The translations under genes and the position numbers were made by a program. From Paramacrobiotus metropolitanus (taxonomy: Eukaryota; Tardigrada; Eutardigrada; Parachela; Macrobiotidae), in NCBI RefSeq assembly GCF_019649055.1, contig NW_026570223.1, positions 3,410,001-3,474,000 of the forward strand: a stretch of DNA of 64,000 bases, in the 5' to 3' direction. The notes beneath the pieces were generated by a model that was given only the letters and a program-made list of their open reading frames with translations, was not told where the DNA came from and ran no database searches. Below, one piece after another: positions 1 through 9,873 of this stretch (position 1 is the first letter of the stretch; every line of letters begins with the position of its first letter).

Positions 1-314
1 AATTAATCACAGCACGGCTGCAGCCTTTGAAGTGCAAGCAGCGAGGAGACTCCGAAGCGCGCGTAGCTTATCGAGCACTGATGCAGGGGCAAACTCTCAC
101 GTATTGCAGACAGTTGTGTACCCTAGGCTTTACCGTTGGGCACGCTAATCTACTATTTGCGTCAAATTTCTACCTATGGGCTATGTGCGTAAACTGAGCT
201 GATGAGATCTCATCATCTCGGATACCATCGTTATACGAAAATCACCGAATGATAGCGCAACTCTGGGTTCCGTGGAACAGCTGTTGCTTGATAGATTCGA
301 TGTAATTAGTACCA
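1..314. other. Upstream region of the SPRYD7-like gene
   Basis: No coding exon recognised. It directly precedes the SPRYD7-like start codon at 315 and presumably holds its 5' UTR and promoter. I see no clear TATA box or other motif. Confidence 0.4.
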
Positions 315-1577
315 ATGTTCGGACTATGCAATTTTTGTAAATCGTATGGATTCTGCAGCGATCCTGATGCAGACAAAGCGCAGTTTGTTCTCCAGGTGCA
401 TCCCCCGGTGTCGTTGGATACCTCTCGGATGGGTACGTTCTGATCTTCGTTGTCGCACTTTGACTATGAAAGCATTTTTGCATTGGTTACAACTCTTTAT
501 ATACAGGTGATGAAGTTGTGATAATAAAAAATGGGAGTCGTTTGTGTGGATCCGGTGGCTGTATCGCCACGACTTCCGTCAACCAAGACAAGGCGTACTT
601 CGAAGTGAAAATCCAGAGGGATGGACAATGGGGAATAGGGCTTTCCCTGGGCTCGATAAATGTTAACAATATCCCGTTCGGCACAGATACGTCTAGCTGG
701 GTTCTGAGAGAAGACGGAAAAGTTTACCATAATAACGAAATCATTGGCCAAGTTCCTGAGATTCCACGTGAGAGCGACGTTGTGGTAAGCACCATACGTC
801 TTAATTTTGGTGATGGGTGATCCATCGTCACTTTGCGGCAGTTGTAGAAGTATTATTTCTTTTTTATTCGTATTTGAGGAGCTTGTACTTGAGATTTCGG
901 GATACACCAGTTTTGTGAGCATTTTAAACCTTCTCATAAGCTTTGTTTCATGAATGCGCTAGTAAAAAATGTAAGTACTGATACGGATATAGATATACAG
1001 ATACATTTTTCGTTCATTTAAAATTATTTATATCTATATTCATAATAAAATTTAAAAGTTGAATTTCAACTGAATGGAAAATTAGGAATACGTATTCTAT
1101 GTGATGCACTGGCATTCAGAGCACTGAAGCCACTGCATTTCAGGACACTGGACAGTTATAAAACATACAAATATACAATATGACCAGTGGCTCCTATTGC
1201 TTACTTGTAACTTGTAAATATCTATATATTAACATAAGTAATTAAATCTTCACACGAGGTATGATTATTATAAACATTAACAGCGGTAAGCAGAACACTT
1301 ACTAGTATATCTGTGTTATTTGATAGCTGTTATTCTTCCTAAATCACTGGTGGAAAATTTACGCTTTTCTACTTAGGGTGTCGCCTATGATCATGTGGAG
1401 ATGAGTTTCCATCTTAATGGAAAGCCGCTCAACACTTCTGTCCGGGGCCCGAAAGGGACTGTTTTTCCGTGTGCTTTTGTGGACCGCGATGCCATTCTTG
1501 ATTTTTATTTCACAAACTTCCAGTTCGTTCCTCCTCCGGGCTTTAGCAGAATCATGTATGAGCAGACGATACTATAA
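315..1577 (+). CDS. SPRYD7: SPRY domain-containing protein 7 homologue, three exons
   Basis: Exons 315-432, 507-784 and 1377-1577 join to 198 codons plus stop; vertebrate SPRYD7 has about 196 residues. Introns are GT-AG (433-506, 74 bp, phase 1; 785-1376, 592 bp, phase 0), and the phases agree at both joins. Exon 1 supplies a Cys-containing N-terminus and the stretch VSLDTSRMG. Exon 2 carries VVIIKNGSRLCGSGGC, the YFEVKIQ strand, WGIGL and YHNNE. Exon 3 carries VAYDHVE, FHLNGK, GPKGTVFP and the end PPPGFSRIMYEQTIL. All follow the SPRYD7 family closely. The protein is a single B30.2/SPRY beta-sandwich, a protein-binding fold. The cellular role of this small conserved family is poorly defined, so I assign none. 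It converges on IFT22 (stop to stop about 150 bp). Confidence 0.93.
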
Positions 1578-1730
1578 ATATTTAATCTTGAAATGGTATG
1601 TACGGTTTAAACTCTCATAACGCACTATTCTTTGCATGATGCATTCTAATTTCTAATCGAAGAAGGAAATTAATTTTGGTTTTCTAGACAGAAATGTTTT
1701 AAGCCTGTGCAATGCTCACTGCAGCTTTTA
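1578..1730. other. Short spacer between two converging genes
   Basis: This AT-rich spacer of 153 bp separates the stop codons of SPRYD7 (+) and IFT22 (-). Both 3' UTRs must lie here or overlap. Confidence 0.5.
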
Positions 1731-2760
1731 TTACTTTCGCCCTGTTGAGATCTCCGTGTAAATGTTATTAACGAAAATCTGGAACTCTTTCTGTATGCGT
1801 TCGACATCGTCTCGCGGGTCGTTGAAGTGGATTTCTTTAACTGTTGAAATCAAAATCCATTTAAAAAATTTTTGAACAGATTTTAAAAGTATCGATAAGC
1901 CTTCCGCTATTACTGTTTTGGATGACTTACATTTATTACTGATTGACGATGGCAGGAGTGATTTATCTGCATTCCTGTAACGATCTTGCTGACGCTGGCT
2001 GTTGGCGATCACAAAACACCGGGAATCCGAAACTGGTTTCAGTATAGCATTTTCGGGACGTTGGTTGAAAAAGTAGGCAATAGTTTCCAGCTCCCTGTCC
2101 TGTCCAGGGCGGTCAGCATTGTACACCAGAACGACGCCATCGGCGTTGTACAAAGCGGAATTCCAGTATTGCTGATTGTGCTTATCCCCGCCCAAATCCC
2201 AAAGTTGGATCCCGATATTTTTTGGAAGAATCGAAACTTCTTTGGGGATTTCTTTGACCTGTATGAATGAAGTGGTAACAGCATGAATTCTGGTCACAAC
2301 GTTTGGTTGGATGATGGATCCACTTAATTGCACTGATTCACTGCGTGGTTGTTCTGCTGTGGTTACAGCACTTTTTTCAAAGAGCAGCAGTGGTTACTCT
2401 ATACTTAGCTAGCCACAAAACTTTCTTTAATTTTAAATATTTTTATGTTTTATGAATACATATGTTGATATGTATTCATAAAGCTCGTTATGTTGTTCCG
2501 GTATAAATTTGAGTTAAAATTTACCACAAACGAAAGAAACGTTAAATCTGCACTGGTACTTATACATTATCTTTATTACTGTATCTGCTCGCAATAAGCC
2601 GCTCTCATCGTACATCGGTTTCCACTATTCGAACTGCCTTGGTGGGACGATAGGATATTTTCGTGATATCAATTTGTTGGGATAAGATATTCACAAGCAA
2701 CGATTTTCCGGAACTGGCTGGTCCAACAAATATGATCTTCAGAATTCTCTCGTTTTGCAT
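1731..2760 (-). CDS. IFT22: Intraflagellar transport protein 22 (Rab-like 5), three exons
   Basis: On the minus strand the exons are 2760-2614, 2258-1931 and 1840-1731, giving 194 codons plus stop (human IFT22 about 185). Exon 1 encodes an N-terminal strand and a P-loop G-P-A-S-S-G-K-S at residues 13-20. Exon 2 carries the G3 motif W-D-L-G-G at 69-73, then DGVVLVYNAD and FVIAN. Exon 3 carries the family-specific C-terminus NDPRDDVERIQKEF. Intron 1 (2613-2259) is phase 0 GT-AG. Intron 2 (1930-1841) is exactly 90 bp with donor GTAAGT, has no in-frame stop, and therefore looks coding if not removed; removing it restores the family alignment. IFT22 is the small GTPase-like subunit of IFT-B, which carries cargo in cilia. 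In an invertebrate of this kind that would most likely be sensory cilia (inference). Confidence 0.93.
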
Positions 2761-3305
2761 TTCTTTTAACAGTTTTAGGTGCAGAAAGAAGTAAATGGAT
2801 CGTCTAACGTTAAAATCATATCGTTAGTCAGTGCGATATTCGTATAAAAGTTGAAAAGCTGAAGAGGTGCAAAGTCACAAACTGGAACAGAAATGCTCAA
2901 GTACACTGTACAAGGATTACGTTTACCACCTGTGAAACTGCGAAATCTTCGTATGGTCTCCTATTCATGCAGTGTTGCGGAGGGATCAATAATGGTCGAA
3001 TTGAGTCGAACGCGGGCAAGTCTCAAAACACCGCGATGCTTTTACCAGCCCACCCGCCGTATTACGAGTAAATTAGGAGATGCAGGTATATATTATACGG
3101 TGGTTACAATTTACACACAATTTCACAAAATCGGCATTTACTGTAGCGGTATTTACGTTACTAGATTGCTTAGTTAATACCGTATTCTAAAGGCTTCGTT
3201 GCGGTGCATACTTCATAGTTTTTCAGATAATTGTCACAAAAAGACAGCTCGCATTACAGGCGAATTTCGATAATTATGGATCGGTTCCAGCTATCAAATA
3301 AGTGC
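2761..3305. other. Left flank of the giant retrotransposon
   Basis: This is the probable promoter and 5' region of IFT22 (-). The 95-codon reading frame at 2893-3177 has no recognisable similarity and is probably chance. The last bases hold TAAGT (3299-3303), also found just right of the 3' LTR (36478-36482), separated here from the LTR by an extra GC. Confidence 0.5.
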
Positions 3306-3740
3306 TGTCAGAGGCGTACGACTGCGCCTGGTGCGTACGGTCCACACAGGACGTACTTGCACCACTGCTTGCCGTTACCACCTCTCTCGCTGTACGTACG
3401 TGTGCTGCTGCACTGCACTCATCCGCTGAAGCGGATATACGCAGCGCATACACTGAGCCACACTTGCTCTCTCGTTCCTCTCTCGCGGTATGACTCAGCG
3501 TTCATACGCTCGCGTTGGATAGAGTCCAGTCTGCGCATCATCACACAGCTGATGGCACACAGCACGTGTTGGCCGCCAGTTGCTTCTTTCACGCCTTGAC
3601 GGACGCTCAAGAGCTTTTCTAGCACACACTTGCTTGGCCATCACGGCTATTATTCTTGCTTTCCTGCTATACGCAGCATTGTTCCCCCTTTATTTGTCAA
3701 TAAAGCATCACTCGTGATCTCCTCGTGCACATCTGTTACA
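3306..3740 (+). repeat. 5' LTR
   Basis: It is 435 bp with TG...CA ends. It holds an AP-1-like TGACTCA (3491-3497), a polyadenylation signal AATAAA (3699-3704) only about 36 bp from its end (so a short U5), and two small hairpins: GTCC/ACACA/GGAC at 3340-3352 and ATCCGCT/GA/AGCGGAT at 3421-3436. It differs from the 3' LTR at roughly a dozen positions, so the insertion is not fresh. Confidence 0.93.
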
Positions 3741-3749
3741 TGGTAGCAG
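3741..3749 (+). other. Primer binding site, initiator Met tRNA type
   Basis: TGGTAGCAG directly follows the LTR end and is complementary to the last nine bases of animal initiator tRNA-Met (including CCA). The match then stops. A short 8-9 base site is typical of Ty3-like elements. The same site follows the second LTR copy at 5584. Confidence 0.8.
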
Positions 3750-4550
3750 CATCTTTTCTGGTTTTCCTTCCCACGGAACCTTTGAGGAGACGGTGAAGGC
3801 TTCATCTACGGAGAACTCGTGAGGAACCTGAAAGTCACTGTCAGATTGATTACTGAAGTAATCCCTGCTCTGACTTTGATCGGACTGATCTTGCCGTCTT
3901 ACAGCTGAGGAAAACGAGGATCACTGAAGTGATTCTCACCCAGCTGGTGAGCACAGTTTCTTCGTCTCTTCCACACTGAAGAGCACATTCCCAACAGCAC
4001 GGACACTTTCTCTCCCAACTGACGGATCAGACTCGAACGAGAGTCTGCAGCGCGATAGGATTACTCCTTAATACGGGGACCATCGGTTTGAACACCGACC
4101 CGCAACTTTAACGGCGGAATTTTACTCGGAAACGACGGATTCCCGACCTCGGACGGAGGAAATCGACCGGAACCGACACCGACACCGACACTGGTAAAGT
4201 CACGGTCATAGGTCGATTTTAGCCGCAACTAGGTCGGCATTTCACTTTCTAACGGTAGAAAACGATTTCTATCCGTAAAATTTAACTTTTTAACGGTTAA
4301 AAAGTAATTTCTGACGGAGAAACCGACTCGGAATTTTGCTTTTGGTCGAGAACCGACCTGCTAGGTCAACGAACCTGTCTAGACAGTTAGACAAAGGCTA
4401 ACCGGCAACAGGTCGGAAACTCTCCTGTTTTTGATTTCTAACGGTGTTTCGACCACCAGAAAATTTCCTTAATTAATAAAACTAATTTCTAACGGTTAAA
4501 AAACTCAAAAATCCGACTAGATAAACTTTCTAGCCGAGCAAAAATAATTT

Positions 4551-4640
4551 GTTTTTCTCGCGGGAAATAGCGCGAAAATTCTCGAACTTCCTTGTGACGT
4601 CATAACGACCGCTTATCAGTACTTAAGAGGCAGCCAATCA
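4551..4640 (+). promoter_or_regulatory. Promoter-like cluster in the leader, copy 1 (E2F-, CRE- and CCAAT-type)
   Basis: Within 90 bp lie an E2F-like TTTCTCGCGGGAAA (from about 4553), a second E2F-like GCGCGAAAA (4570-4578), a perfect CRE/ATF palindrome TGACGTCA (4595-4602) and a CCAAT box (4634-4638). They are all kept in copy 2. The spacing resembles an RNA polymerase II promoter. It lies 800 bp downstream of the LTR, so it could drive a leader-internal transcript. That is inference from motifs only. Confidence 0.45.
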
Positions 4641-5046
4641 GAGTGCAGGGGAAAGTTCCCATAGCCTAACATAGGCGTGATTCATCGTTTTTTGTAAATT
4701 TTGCACGCGGCTCGCATTCTGTGACGTAGGCAGAAGTGCAAGACCACTTAACCTGTTACGTCACACTGGTCAGCACAGTAGTATAGGACGTACTACACCG
4801 TACTACTATAACGTACTGTACCGTACCATAGTACTGCATATTAACCCTGTGTACTGAGTCACCAACAGACACAACAACAACAACAACAACATCTCACCGG
4901 ACGTTCCTGACCCTCGGAAGTTCCTGAACCAAAAGACGTTCCCGATTTCATCAAACATCCTCACACAGAGGATTGTTCGATTTTCTCTTTTTTTTTAACT
5001 AATAAAACCTTTGAGGCTCCACCAGAGCCGACCTGATTCGACAACA

Positions 5047-5337
5047 ATGTCGAATCCTCGAGAAAACGAATACGCGAGAAAGTTTAACACCGACTATTCT
5101 CGGCGTGCGAACATGACCGGAAAGTACTCACCCGGTACGCCGGTCAGGACAAAAGTCAGAGGCGTACGACTGCGCCTGGTGCGTACGGTCCACACAGGAC
5201 GTACTTGCACCATTGCTTGCCGTTACCACCTCTCGCTGTACGTACGTGTGCTGCTGCACTGCACTCATCCGCTGAAGCGGATATACGCAGCGCATACACT
5301 GAGCCACACTTGCTCTCTCGTTCCTCTCGCAGTATGA
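5047..5337 (+). pseudogene. Truncated gag start fused to an LTR (first copy)
   Basis: The ATG at 5047 (context ACAACAATG) begins the conserved basic N-terminus MSNPRENEYARKF. After about 36 codons the duplication junction at 5155 replaces gag with LTR sequence, and the frame stops at 5337. The product would be a short N-terminal Gag peptide with an unrelated tail, with no expected function. Confidence 0.75.
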
Positions 5338-5583
5338 CTCAGCGTTCATACGCTCGCGTTGGATAGAGTCCAGTCTGCGCATCATCACACAGCTGATGGC
5401 ACACAGCACGTGCTTGCCGCCAGTTGCTTCTTTCACGCCTTGACGGACGCTCAAGAGCTTTTCTAGCATACACTTGCTTAGCCATCAGTGCTTTGTTCTT
5501 GCTTTCCTGCTATTACGCAGCATTGTTCCCCTTTATTTGTCAATAAAGCATCACTCGTGATCTCCTCGTGCTTGTCTGTTACA
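5155..5583 (+). repeat. Internal (second) LTR copy
   Basis: It is similar to the outer LTRs over their whole length except the first base, and is followed by the primer site TGGTAGCAG at 5584. It has no transposition boundary of its own on the left: it is fused to gag codons. It is therefore a product of the tandem duplication, not a nested solo LTR insertion. Confidence 0.88.
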
Positions 5584-6379
5584 TGGTAGCAGCATCTTTT
5601 TCTGGTTTTCGTTCCACGGAGACCTTTGAGGAGACGGTGAAGGCTTCAATTACGGAGAACTCGTGAGGAACCTGAAAGTCACTGTCAGATGATTGCTGAA
5701 GCAATCTCTGCCTTGACTTTGATCGACTGATCTGATCGTCTTACAGCTGAGGAAAACGAGGATCACTGAAGTGATTCTCACCCAGCTGGTGAGCACAGTT
5801 TCTCTGTCTCTTCCACATTGAAGAGTACGTTTCCCAACAGCACGGAATTCTCCCAACTGACGGATCAGACTCGAACGAGAGTCTGCAGCGCGAACGGATT
5901 AATCCAATAATACGGGGACCTTCGCTTTGAACAGCGACCCGCAACTTTACACGCGGATTTCACTTGGAAACGACGGATTTCCGACCTCGGACGGAGGAAA
6001 TCGAGCGGAACCGACACCGACACCGGTAAAGTAACGGTTCTAGGTCGATTTTAGCCGCAACTAGGTCGGCTTTTCATTTTCTAACGGTGGAAAACTATTT
6101 CTATCCGTAAAATTTAACTTTTTAACGGTTAAAAGTAATTTCGACGGAGAAACCGACTCGGAATTTTGCTTTTGGTCGAGAACCGACCTGCTAGGTCAAC
6201 GAACCTGTCTAGACAGTTAGACAAAGGCTAACCGGCAACAGGTCGGAAACTCTTATTTTTGATTTCTAACGGTCTTTCGACCATCAGAAAATTTTCTTAA
6301 TTAATAAAACTAATTTCTAACGGTTAAAAAACTCAAAAATCCGACTAGATAAACTTTCTAGCCGAGCAAAAATAATTTG

Positions 6380-6470
6380 TTTTTCTCGCGGGAAATAGCG
6401 CGAAAATTCTCGAACTTCCTTGTGACGTCATAACGACCGCTTATCAGTACTTAAGAAGCAGCCAATCAGA
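6380..6470 (+). promoter_or_regulatory. Promoter-like cluster in the leader, copy 2
   Basis: Same motif order as in copy 1: E2F-like TCGCGGGAAA, GCGCGAAAA (6398-6406), TGACGTCA (6423-6430) and CCAAT (6462-6466). Conservation of all four, while neighbouring bases have diverged, mildly supports function. Confidence 0.45.
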
Positions 6471-6863
6471 GTGCAGGGAAAGTTCCCATAGCCTAACATA
6501 GGCGTGATTCATCGTTTTTGTAAATTTTGCACGCGGCTCGCATTCTGTGACGTAGGCAGAAGTGCAAGACCACTTAACCTGTTACGTCACACTGGTCAGC
6601 ACAGTAGTATAGGACGTACTACACCGTACTACTATATAACGTACTGTACTGTACCATAGTACTGTATATTAACCCTGTGTACTGAGTCACCAACAGACAC
6701 ATCAACAACAACAACAACATCTCACCGGACGTTCTGACACTCGGAAGTTCCTGAACCAAAGACGTTCCTGATTTCATCGAACATCCTCACAGAAGATTGT
6801 TCGATTTTCTCTTTAACTAATAATAAAACCTTTAAGGCTCCACCAGAGACCTGATTGACAACA

Positions 6864-7001
6864 ATGTCGAATCTCAAGAAAAACGAATACGCGAGAAAGT
6901 TCAACACGGACTATTCTCGGCGTGCGAACATGACCGGAAAGTACTCACTCCGGTACGCCGGTCAGAGACAAAAGTCAGCCGTCCTCAACCGACTCGACTA
7001 A
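6864..7001 (+). pseudogene. gag start, second copy, frameshifted
   Basis: The ATG at 6864 lies in the same context as at 5047 and starts a near-identical peptide. Two one-base insertions relative to copy 1 (near 6951 and 6965) shift the frame, and TAA at 6999-7001 ends it after 45 codons. The main gag frame resumes downstream in another phase. Confidence 0.75.
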
Positions 7002-8718
7002 GTCGGCCGAAGAAGGAGAGACGCAACGAACGGATTCTCCTCGCTGACTCGAATCCAACTTCGGACGATAGTTTCGAGGACGCCAGGGATAAAACATTCC
7101 TGGAAGCCCCAGCTGACGTAGCAGCCCCGTCCCACCCGACCGGGGGATGTGGAACAGCTGCAGGCAGACCACATTGTCTCATGCCGACCAACAGTCGAGC
7201 TCACACAGAGCTCAAGACTCGGTAACGGTCACAAAGGCCACCGAGCTCGGACGGCAATCACCCAACAGGACGGAAGAAGTGCCGAAGCCGACCTCGTCCA
7301 ACATGGGCATACCGACTAACCAAGTCGGACGGAAATCGACCACACAGGTCGAGCGAAAATCTCCGACCAAAGAAGTCGGTGAACAATCACCGATAGGGAA
7401 GCCGACCAACAAATGGTGGGAAGTCGACCAACCGAAGGTCGACCTACCACTAACGAAAGAGGTCGGAGACAACCGACCTCGAACGGAATGGAAAACCGAC
7501 AACAGAAGTCGGCACGTCCAACCGACCACACAGGTCGGAAGGATTTCGCCAAACTCAAAGGTCGGACAACAGACGCCGACCACAGAGGTCGGAGAAAAAG
7601 AAGTCGGTAACAAGCAACCGACTAGCCTGGAACGGCAACCAACCGACACAAAGTTGGACGTGGCCGTCCAGTCGACTAAATCACCGGCGGGAACGAAAGA
7701 TTCCGAGGTACCGCCACGAAGCGGCCCTCACCCAGCTGGATCGCCGACTAACATGCCGGCACCCAACGAACGGGTAATTTCACTGTTGAGCCGACCTTCG
7801 CCAACCGGAAGCGAGCCGACTCGAGCAACCGAAGCTCAACAAACGGTGAAGTCGACCAAGGCGACACAAAGTCGACCTGTCGACCTGAACCAAAGGTTGT
7901 CACCACCAATGTTCGGAACTGGCGAACTTGGTAGTACTCCGTCACCGACAAACGAAGTCTTTGAGGCAACAAACGCATCAAGACCGAATAGTGCGGACGG
8001 ATTCTTCACAACACCACCTAAGTCCGATAAAGAGAACCTCGGATATCAGGCCAGTGCACTCGAATACACGGCCAAGAAGTGGATCGCGGCAACACCGCCC
8101 GAAAAGATCACCGATCTCGACCTACTCCGAGCGAGATGCCATAAACTGATCACAGATCGTTTTGGCGGACAAAATCGTCGACTCGGCAGAAGGATCCTCC
8201 GAAACTCGGAGGACACCCATAAGCTCGAACGGAGGAAATGGGAACGAGACATGGCTGATGCCAACAAGGCCATCGCCACCCAACAACGGGAGATCGATCG
8301 GCTTAACGCTATATTGAAACGAGCCGACCTGCCATGTCGATACGAAGATGACCAAATCGCCATACTTACTGGCATGTTGGAACGTTCAACCGCAGCCGTC
8401 TTCGAAATCCAAAAGGAGCTCGACGAGACGCACAAAGCGCTCGAAGAAGCACAGAAAGACCTGGCCGATGTTCAGACCGCACTGGTCGAGTCGGAACAGG
8501 CGGCAGGGGCGTTCCATCAGCAACTCAACCAGGCCAATGAAGAGGCCGAAGTCTATCGAAACGAAGTCGATAGATATGTGGTGGAACTTAAGAAGGCCGA
8601 TAACGAGATCGACCGATTAACGCAACGAACCGACGAACTCGAGTCGGAAATGGAACTCCTCTCGTCAGAACGGGACGTCGATTCATCGACGCGAACGCCG
8701 GGACATGGGCTTTCCTAA
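7002..8718 (+). pseudogene. gag: gag N-terminal region: Pro/Thr-rich stretch and coiled coil
   Basis: The long open stretch is 7147-8718 (523 codons from an internal ATG, which may not be a true start). Residues 30-250 are rich in Pro, Thr, Glu and Lys, with repeated P-T-x-x-V-G peptides. Those peptides are encoded where the CCGACC-loop-GGTCGG hairpins fall in frame. Residues about 330-510 are strongly helical with heptads and end in a run of E-L-E-S-E-M-E-L-L. This suits the N-terminal (matrix-like) part of a very long Gag that self-associates. No known domain is recognised there. The frame is broken from the upstream gag start and at the 3' end. Confidence 0.7.
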
Positions 8719-9873
8719 CCAAAGGACAGCCGATGTCGACCTGGTGGAAGCAAACGCTCAGCTAGCCGACCAGGTTCATGGACTGAACCAAGTCCCAAGG
8801 AGGAACAGAAACTCCGAGCTCAACTGGAGTACAACCTGAACGAGGCTCGGAAAGGTAAACGAGGCGCAACACAGCCGCATCGTTTACCTGGAAGCCCGCG
8901 AAGTCGAACTATACGACTTCGGCGAACAAGCCGCCCGCAATCACAGAGATGATGCGGCAAATGGACGAGATGGACACGGAAACACGGTGTCTGAGGGAAG
9001 AGAAGAAGCACCTGGAACAAAGCCAGGTCGAACTTCCTTCATACCGGGAACAGTCGGGTTGAACCTCCTCATACCGGACGTCCATGGCACAGGATCAACA
9101 GCCGTCACGAACGATCAGTGACATCCTGTGGGAATTAGCCGACCAGCAAATGGCGGAGAAGGAGAACAACACCTCCCACTTCGTCGGAGTCGTAACGACC
9201 GACCCAAGCGTGGGAACAATCCCACAACCACCAACAGTTCCGGCTGCTCCGAACCGGAACACAATACGTCGACCGCGGCACCGCGAGTGCCAACGTCGGC
9301 GACAACGACGTCTGCCGGTGCATATACCAGCACCTCGTACGCGACGCGGACAACAACGTACGCGCCGGTACCTAACGCGAGAGGAGACGGGCAACAGATG
9401 CCGAACGTCTCTTGAAGACCCGCCACCACCTAATCCGAACTTCTCCGCCAGAACCCGCCGTTCGACTTTGAACGAGCGAGGGCTCGGTCATTCAACACGA
9501 CCGACCAGCGGCAGGACGGACAGAACGGAGAGGATAGCTCCGACCAACAAGGTCGGGTGCCCCCACACCGACTAATACAAGGTCGGATGCCGGCTCAGGG
9601 AACACAGCCCAACCGGTACGGAAGAGTCTACGACCAACCGAGTGGATTCTATCCGCAGGCGCCGAGACAAAATCGAGCGCCCCCTCCACAACAGTATGGA
9701 GGACAGCCACAACGGCCTCGTCACGAAGACCAGGCCCAGGCTCGGTATCCGCAACAGGACGAATACGACGGCTACGACGAAGAAGCCTATCAACAGGGGC
9801 ATACGAAGACCAACAAGGTCACGTACCATATGCCAACCCGCCACCCGCCCCGGCTGCACAACAAGCTGCGCCG
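8719..9873 (+). pseudogene. gag: gag middle region, frames scrambled
   Basis: Short open stretches alternate between frames (for example 9084-9575 and 9557-9886). Composition stays that of the element: Pro-, Arg- and Gln-rich, low complexity. It joins the coiled-coil part to the capsid part. Repeated small indels destroyed the frame. I recognise no domain. Confidence 0.6.

Larger units (their letters stand above)
3741..5046 (+). other. Untranslated leader, first copy
   Basis: About 1.3 kb between the primer binding site and the gag start, without a long ORF. It holds several perfect small hairpins: GATTACT/GA/AGTAATC at 3848-3863, CTCACC/CAGCT/GGTGAG at 3935-3951 and TCGGT/TTGAAC/ACCGA at 4083-4098. 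It also holds repeated ATTTCTAACGGT-like words between 4240 and 4500, a promoter-like cluster (4551-4640), a GTAC-rich stretch near 4785-4840 and a short CAA repeat near 4870-4890. All recur in the second copy. Confidence 0.75.
3307..5154 (+). repeat. Tandem duplication, unit 1 (LTR + leader + gag start)
   Basis: This 1848 bp segment is repeated directly after itself as 5155-6973. The junction falls on GTCAG, shared by the LTR start (3307-3311) and by the internal site (6974-6978). That points to a microhomology-driven template switch or recombination. Both copies diverge by many small indels and substitutions. Confidence 0.9.
5155..6973 (+). repeat. Tandem duplication, unit 2
   Basis: Second copy of unit 1. 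It starts at GTCAG of an LTR lacking its first T and ends just before the GTCAG at 6974, where the unique gag sequence continues. It contains a second LTR, primer site, leader and gag start codon. Confidence 0.9.

Noticed and set aside
497-937. 146-codon minus-strand frame opposite SPRYD7
   Set aside because: Antisense of a well-supported exon; no similarity and no splice or start context.
1986-2270. 94-codon plus-strand frame opposite IFT22
   Set aside because: Antisense of the IFT22 G-domain exon.
5155-5583. Middle LTR as an independent nested insertion or solo LTR
   Set aside because: Its left border is fused to gag at GTCAG and the sequence to its right repeats the leader, so a tandem duplication explains it.
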